DNA from: Paramecium sonneborni
Taxonomy: Eukaryota > Ciliophora > Oligohymenophorea > Peniculida > Parameciidae
Reading direction: 5' to 3'
Length of the DNA: 64,000 nt
Assembly: GCA_905182985.1 (NCBI GenBank)
Contig: CAJJDN010000121.1
Coordinates: 169,380 to 233,379, forward strand
Shown: positions 57,033 to 64,000 of the stretch, in pieces
How positions within the stretch are numbered: the first letter of the stretch is position 1
Layout: each line of letters starts with the position of its first letter
The notes under the pieces: generated by a model
What the model saw: only the letters and a program-made list of their open reading frames with translations
What the model was told of the DNA's origin: nothing
Database searches by the model: none
Translations under genes and position numbers: made by a program

Positions 57033-59430
57033 TCATAACTTAGCTAATCCATATCCTTGAGCATTATTCAGATCATTGAATAGGTGATTACCATATGCAA
57101 ATCTGGCAATTTATCTTAGATGAAGTTCACAAGGTCCATCCATTAATCTAATTGCTCTTGCTATTCGGAAAGAAATAGCCAAAGGTTAATCTTCAGTAAC
57201 TCCCTCAGCACCAAATGCTTAGATGCATGAATCAATCATCTTTTAACATGCTTTTGGGACGTAAGCTTTACATTAACTGACTGCCATAAATGTATGCAAG
57301 TGTTTGGATCCTGCTGAATCCAATAACAAACCAGCATTAAGACATAATAATCTACAGTTTGAGAGAGTAATTTCTAACTCTCCTAATCTCTCTTAAAATG
57401 CTGCATTATCTTTCAGTTTCTACTTGAACATAACTCTTTATTCTGCTCTACTCATCATCAAATCTAAACCTCTTCTTGACAATCCTACCTATCTAACACA
57501 ATGATGTAATCTTCCCCCTAATAATCTACCCTGAGCCATTTTAAATGCTCCACCAAATTATCCTAACAAGTTCTCTTTTGGTATAAAAACATTATTAAAT
57601 TCTACTTCAGCATAACTGTGTGGAAGATCATAATAACTGAAAACTGCAAGTTATCTTAATATCTTAATATTTGGGTTAGGCATATCCACTATAATCATTG
57701 ATTATGATTCCATTGGATTAGACATATCCTAAGAAGATTTTCCCATCACTATTCCAAACTTTGCCCTTTCATCTGGAGCACTTGAAACAAACCATTTACC
57801 ACCATTAATTATATAGCCACCTTCTGTTGGAGTTATGGTAAATTAGAAATTATTTGGATCTGATGAAGATACATTCTTTTCTGACATTGCAAAAAATGAC
57901 TTACATTCTCCTTCAATTAATGGTTTTAAATATTTCTCTTTTTGATATGGTGTTCCATAACCAATTAAAAGTTTTATATTGCCTGTGTCTGGAGCAAAAC
58001 AATTAAATATTTCGTGTGCCAAATAACTTAAACCCATTACTTCTGATATAAAAACATATTCTAAGTTTGTTAAACCTTTCCCATACATTGGATCAGAAAT
58101 AAATAAATTCCATAACCCTAAAGATTTAGCTTTCCTTTATAAAGCTTCAACTTCTGGAACACCTTTATTTAAATCTGAAGTTGGTACTTATCTTGATTTA
58201 TCTAAGATCAACTTTTCAACTGGAAACAGTTCATCCTTCAAGAAATCCTTTATTCTATAATAATAACTTTTGCATCTTTCACTTACTGGCCAATTTGACC
58301 ATAATGAACTATCACTAGTTGCCCTCATTTTAATACCAAATGGATCTCCTTCTGTTAAATTTAACACTATTTGATATCCAGCTTTCGATAAAAATTCAGA
58401 ATTTTCTAAATATTTAGTTTCCTTTGTTTATTTAAATAATATTTATTGATCAATAGACTTTTTAAGTATTGCCATTGTTATTTGATATCTAATATCTGGG
58501 ATTGTTTAAGTTGATCTAGCACTAAAATATGAAGTAATAACTTCTTCTAATTTTGGAGCACCAACCAACATTTCTACTCCTTACCATCCATCGATTATAT
58601 GTCTTCCATTTGAATATGGTATATAAAATGGAGCAACTAAATTAGCTAAATCAGTAAATGCATTTCCTAATTAGGCTGTCTGCCAATCTAATATTGCTAA
58701 TATTCTTGGTTCTGTTGGATGAAATAAAACTTTAGATAATGAAAAATCTCCATGAATTAAACATAGATTATCTAAATCACATTTCTCTGGTTAATTTAAT
58801 GGTAACCAATACAATAAATCTTCGATGTTAGTAGAAATTTTTGTTTCATTTAATTTATAGGTATTGTACAATTTCTTATTTACAATTTAATAATGACTTG
58901 TTTGTGATTCCAACTTTCCAAGTCCTAAATAGTTCAAACTTATAGAATGTAAATGAGCTAATGTTTTAGCCACTTCCTAATAAATCATGCTTTTTTCCTC
59001 TTTTGACATTCCAATTAATTTTGGATCTAAAAAGAGTCTTCCCTCTAGATACTCAGTGGCATAAAAGGGAACTCCAAGTATAGAGAGATCAGCACAGTAA
59101 AATAAAGTTTTTGTGACTGGAAAATTTATAGCTGACAACTTTTAGGCTATCATATAATCCTTTTCTAGTTGATGTCCCTAAATTATATTAACTTATTATT
59201 TACTGTTGCTGTTTAGATGGTTGATTTAGCATACAGAACGATTTTTTTATTCGTGTCCCTAAAATATTTATATGACGAATATACTTGAATGAAAGTTTAT
59301 ATATAAAACCAACTAGTTCTTATACTTCTTCTATTTAGGCATGGTTTACGCCGAGGAAAACTAGTACAGAGGACTAAGAGTTTAAATAGTTTCCCAATAA
59401 ATGGGATTGTTACACTTCCTACATTGACAT
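57033..59430 (-). CDS. Acyl-CoA dehydrogenase with N-terminal kinase-like domain, ACAD10/11-like (781 aa)
   Basis: Three exons; introns 59259-59284 and 59178-59203. The first 350 residues form an aminoglycoside-phosphotransferase-like fold (GHQLEKDYMIAQKLSAINFP, YATEYLEGRLFLDPK, LIHGDFSLSKVLFH catalytic loop, ILDWQTAQLG). The rest is an acyl-CoA dehydrogenase: GKGLTNLEYVFISEVMGLS, CFAPDTGNIKLLIGYGT, SFFAMSEKNVSSSDPNNF, GGRLHHCVRQVGLSRRGLD and MIDSCIQAFGAEGVTEDQPL. ACAD10/11 proteins act on long-chain or 4-hydroxy-acyl-CoAs; the kinase domain is thought to phosphorylate hydroxy acids first. Mitochondrial or peroxisomal location is probable. The C-terminus AKL is close to a peroxisomal PTS1 (SKL-type). 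Catalytic residues look intact. Confidence 0.85.
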
Positions 59431-59989
59431 TGCTAAAAATAAATGATATATTTTTTTTAAATCTCAGATGTAAAAATTATGACGACTTTGATACTCTCTA
59501 AAATCCATATTTAATAATATGTAATTATTCAATTATGATGTCATTTAATATATTCTGCTTTGAAGAATTTTATTGTTTTTATTAGATATTATTCATTTTA
59601 TTAAGATATTACTTTATCACTTAAAAAATAATCCTACACATAATAATCAATTAATCCACTAAGTTTAATAAATCTTAAAGAATAGCGATAATTTATAAGT
59701 ATATAATCATAGGGATTATCTTTTTATATAATAATAAAATATTTATAATATTATTATATAAATATAATTATTTTTTATCAGAATTGACTTCTTATATTGT
59801 TAAACACAACAAAATGAATATTATATACAATTCCATACTCTACATTTTACAAAATTATATATTTAATTTGCCTTTTATGAAAGAATTAATTATTGTATTT
59901 ATAAGAAAATAAATAATTATAAAAATTAGAATGAATAAAACCTAAACATCTAATGAATAAATAAATTAAGTTTTTAATTTAATTAGTTT
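59431..59989. other. Intergenic, divergent promoters
   Basis: About 560 bp between the divergent ACAD10/11-like and arginyl-tRNA synthetase genes. Very AT-rich, no gene or notable repeat. Confidence 0.5.
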
Positions 59990-61870
<1,881 letters not shown>

Positions 61871-61909
61871 GGAAACATATATTACATTAAAATAAAAATT
61901 CATTTATTA

Positions 61910-63708
61910 ATGTTCCCAAATATTTCTGTCTTAAATGAAGAATATGATATAGATCAACCTCGTTTGGTTGCTTCATCTTATTCAGATATTAAAAAATTAC
62001 TTTCACCTCCTACAACTAAGATTAAATCTGAGATTAATGTTGAAAGAAATAAGACTAAATCACATACTCATGGATTAATAGAATCCAAAGGAGCAGAATA
62101 ATACCTCATAAAAGTAATATAGAACAATGATTTATAAGAAATTTAAAATTTATTAGATGAAGCTGAAAATATCAATATTTACACAATTATTGATCATAAA
62201 AAATATACTCTGTTACATTTAGCAGCATATAATAATAATTTAGATACTGTTAAGTATATATAAATATTATATACTTAAAAGATTGTTAATTAATCACGTT
62301 AAAAAACAACATAAACATAAATGTACAACAATTCTGACAGAATGGGTTAATTTATAAACAGAAGATGGATTTGTAGCCTTTCATTTTGCAGCTTATAGAG
62401 GAAATATAGAAATGATTTAAGAATTTGAAAAATGTGGAGCTAATCTATATATTAGAAATGCATAAGGAATGAATGGATTACATTTAGCAGCTTAAGGTGA
62501 TCAACCAAAATCAATTGTTTATTTTAAGAAAATTGGGTTTGATTTTGTATAAAAAGATTCTAAAGGAGGAACGGCTTTACATTGGGCATCTTATTATGGA
62601 TGTGAATTAGCAGTTAGTTATCTACTATCATTTACTGATTAATTATTAGACATTAAAGATTTAGAAGGTTTAACTGCACTTCATTTAGCAACTATGAGTG
62701 GAAATAGTAGAATTGTTAAAAAACTTTTACTTTAGGGAGCTGATAGAAATATTAAAAATAATGAAGGATAAACTGCAGCTGATATTGCTTAATCTAATTA
62801 ATTTAAAGCTCTATATAAAATGCTTACGGAATCATAAAACTTTTTAATTACATATTTTAGTATCAGCTAAGGATTCTAAAAAGTAAATAGAAGTAAAGAT
62901 AAAATGTTTAAATTTATTGCTATGTTAATATATTGTCAAGGAATTACTATTTATTACAATTTTTATGCAGATCAATCAAATTAATATCTTATTTATTATG
63001 GAGTATTTCAACTATTAATCTGGTTTTTATTTATCGTTTTATGGCTTAGTGATCCTGGTAAGTAAGTAAAAAAATAAGAAAAAAATGAATAAGAGCTACT
63101 GACAAATTTATATGATATATTACAAAAAGAAGATGCAAAAGATATATGTCCTGAATGTATTTGTGTTAAAGCTACTAGATCTAAACATTGTGATGTTTGT
63201 TAATCTTGTATATTAGTTTATGATCATCATTGCCCTTGGGTTGATAATTGTGTAATTTATTATCCTATTATAAGATAGGTTCAAACAATCATTTATAATT
63301 TTACATATTTATATTCCTCCTTTCTTTAGATATCACCTTTACTTTAGCATACTAACTTTATTTTATCATTCAATAAATTTAAAATGACGGAGGGGTAAGC
63401 GAATAATTTATTATCCTTTTCATTCTCTCCATATTTTCCATCATTATTATGCTATTATTTCTCTTTCCTTTATGGCTTTTATTGTATATTTAATCAGTCA
63501 ATTTATTAACAGGATAAACAACTTATGAAAAGTAATCTTGTTATTTATTATTCCTAGATATTCTTAATCTAGAAAGAAAGCTAATGAAAAGCCCAGCTGT
63601 TCTTGCAATAATTGTCTACAAATGATTTGTTATAATAAAAAAAATAGCAAAAATAAAAAGAAACAAAATTAACAATCTTTATAGTTATTTGACTCAAATT
63701 AAAAATGA
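61910..63708 (+). CDS. Ankyrin-repeat DHHC palmitoyltransferase (573 aa)
   Basis: Four exons; introns 62254-62281, 63252-63274 and 63532-63557. After a 100-residue N-terminus come five or more ankyrin repeats (TLLHLAAYNNNLDTVKLL; GGTALHWASYYGCELAVSYL; GLTALHLATMSGNSRIVKKL). Then follow two membrane segments (LIYYGVFQLLIWFLFIVLWL among them) and the DHHC zinc domain: ICPECICVKATRSKHCDVCQ, then YDHHCPWVDNCIGSNNHL with the catalytic Cys. Two more membrane segments and a basic tail with CSCNNC complete the HIP14/ZDHHC17 or Akr1 layout. It should S-palmitoylate membrane proteins at the Golgi or plasma membrane. Probably active. Confidence 0.9.
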
Positions 63709-64000
63709 TGTTATAATTAATTGTCAAAATTATTTTCTCATTTTTTTCTATTCTACTTTTTAAACATTTTTTATAAAGAAGATTATTTCCTACATGTCTA
63801 TTCTGCTCAAATTAAATAATTTCTAATTTTCTCTTTATTTTATTTCTAATCATTTTTTATTAATCATAAATTATAATTATTCAATATTATACATCGAAGT
63901 GAAAATTTAAAACATTTTCATTTTATATTCATTATTATTTATTTAGATAATAAAGCAACTGTAGCAATTGATTTAAATGTATTATAAATATTTTTAATTC
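63709..64000. other. Window end, nothing recognised
   Basis: AT-rich, no convincing frame on either strand before the window ends. Confidence 0.5.

Noticed and set aside
59341..59427. Short + ORF MVYAEENQYRGLRVQ...
   Set aside because: The minus strand here encodes the N-terminus of the ACAD10/11-like protein, supported by two introns and an exact codon count.

Overview
The window reads as macronuclear DNA of a ciliate of the Paramecium type. Reading frames stay open only if TAA and TAG are read as glutamine and TGA is the sole stop. Under that code, 66 short introns (19-35 nt, mostly GTA...TAG) join exons into complete proteins, and each gene model totals a whole number of codons. The DNA is very AT-rich and genes are packed with gaps of tens of bases. 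No rRNA, tRNA, CRISPR array, transposon or telomere repeat was seen.

Layout. 0.3-9.3 kb: small hypothetical genes, a von Willebrand A (vWA)-type membrane protein, a Myb/SANT protein, a NASP-like TPR histone chaperone, a TGA-interrupted ORF and a small coiled-coil/beta-domain protein. 9.4-16.7 kb: a Sel1-repeat protein with an alveolin-like valine/proline repeat, a coiled-coil protein, a pseudokinase whose 1,096 bp are duplicated around a single N (probably an assembly artefact), and a small hypothetical gene. 16.7-26.9 kb: two tandem multi-pass PAS-domain proteins. 27-34.2 kb: a type I membrane protein, a broken START-domain ORF, a coiled-coil protein, a ubiquitin-like + CS domain protein, a candidate structured RNA, a Gln-rich protein and a six-TM GHKL (histidine-kinase-like) ATPase. 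34.4-41.2 kb: a 6.8 kb cysteine-repeat surface antigen with one apparent frameshift. 42.2-51.1 kb: a casein-kinase-1-like pseudokinase, coiled-coil and Gln-rich proteins, a PP2C phosphatase, a 521-residue unknown, a PH + permuted papain-fold protein and another unknown. 51.1-64 kb: a degenerate gene, eEF1A, PKA catalytic subunit, an HMG-box protein, an ACAD10/11-like fusion, cytosolic arginyl-tRNA synthetase and an ankyrin-DHHC palmitoyltransferase.

The genes do not form an operon-like pathway. Shared themes are signalling (PKA, PP2C, two pseudokinases, GHKL ATPase, PAS proteins), lipid-anchored or membrane proteins, and housekeeping genes. Most gene models rest on my own reading of frames, splice sites and motifs. 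Family names are from motif recognition without any database search.
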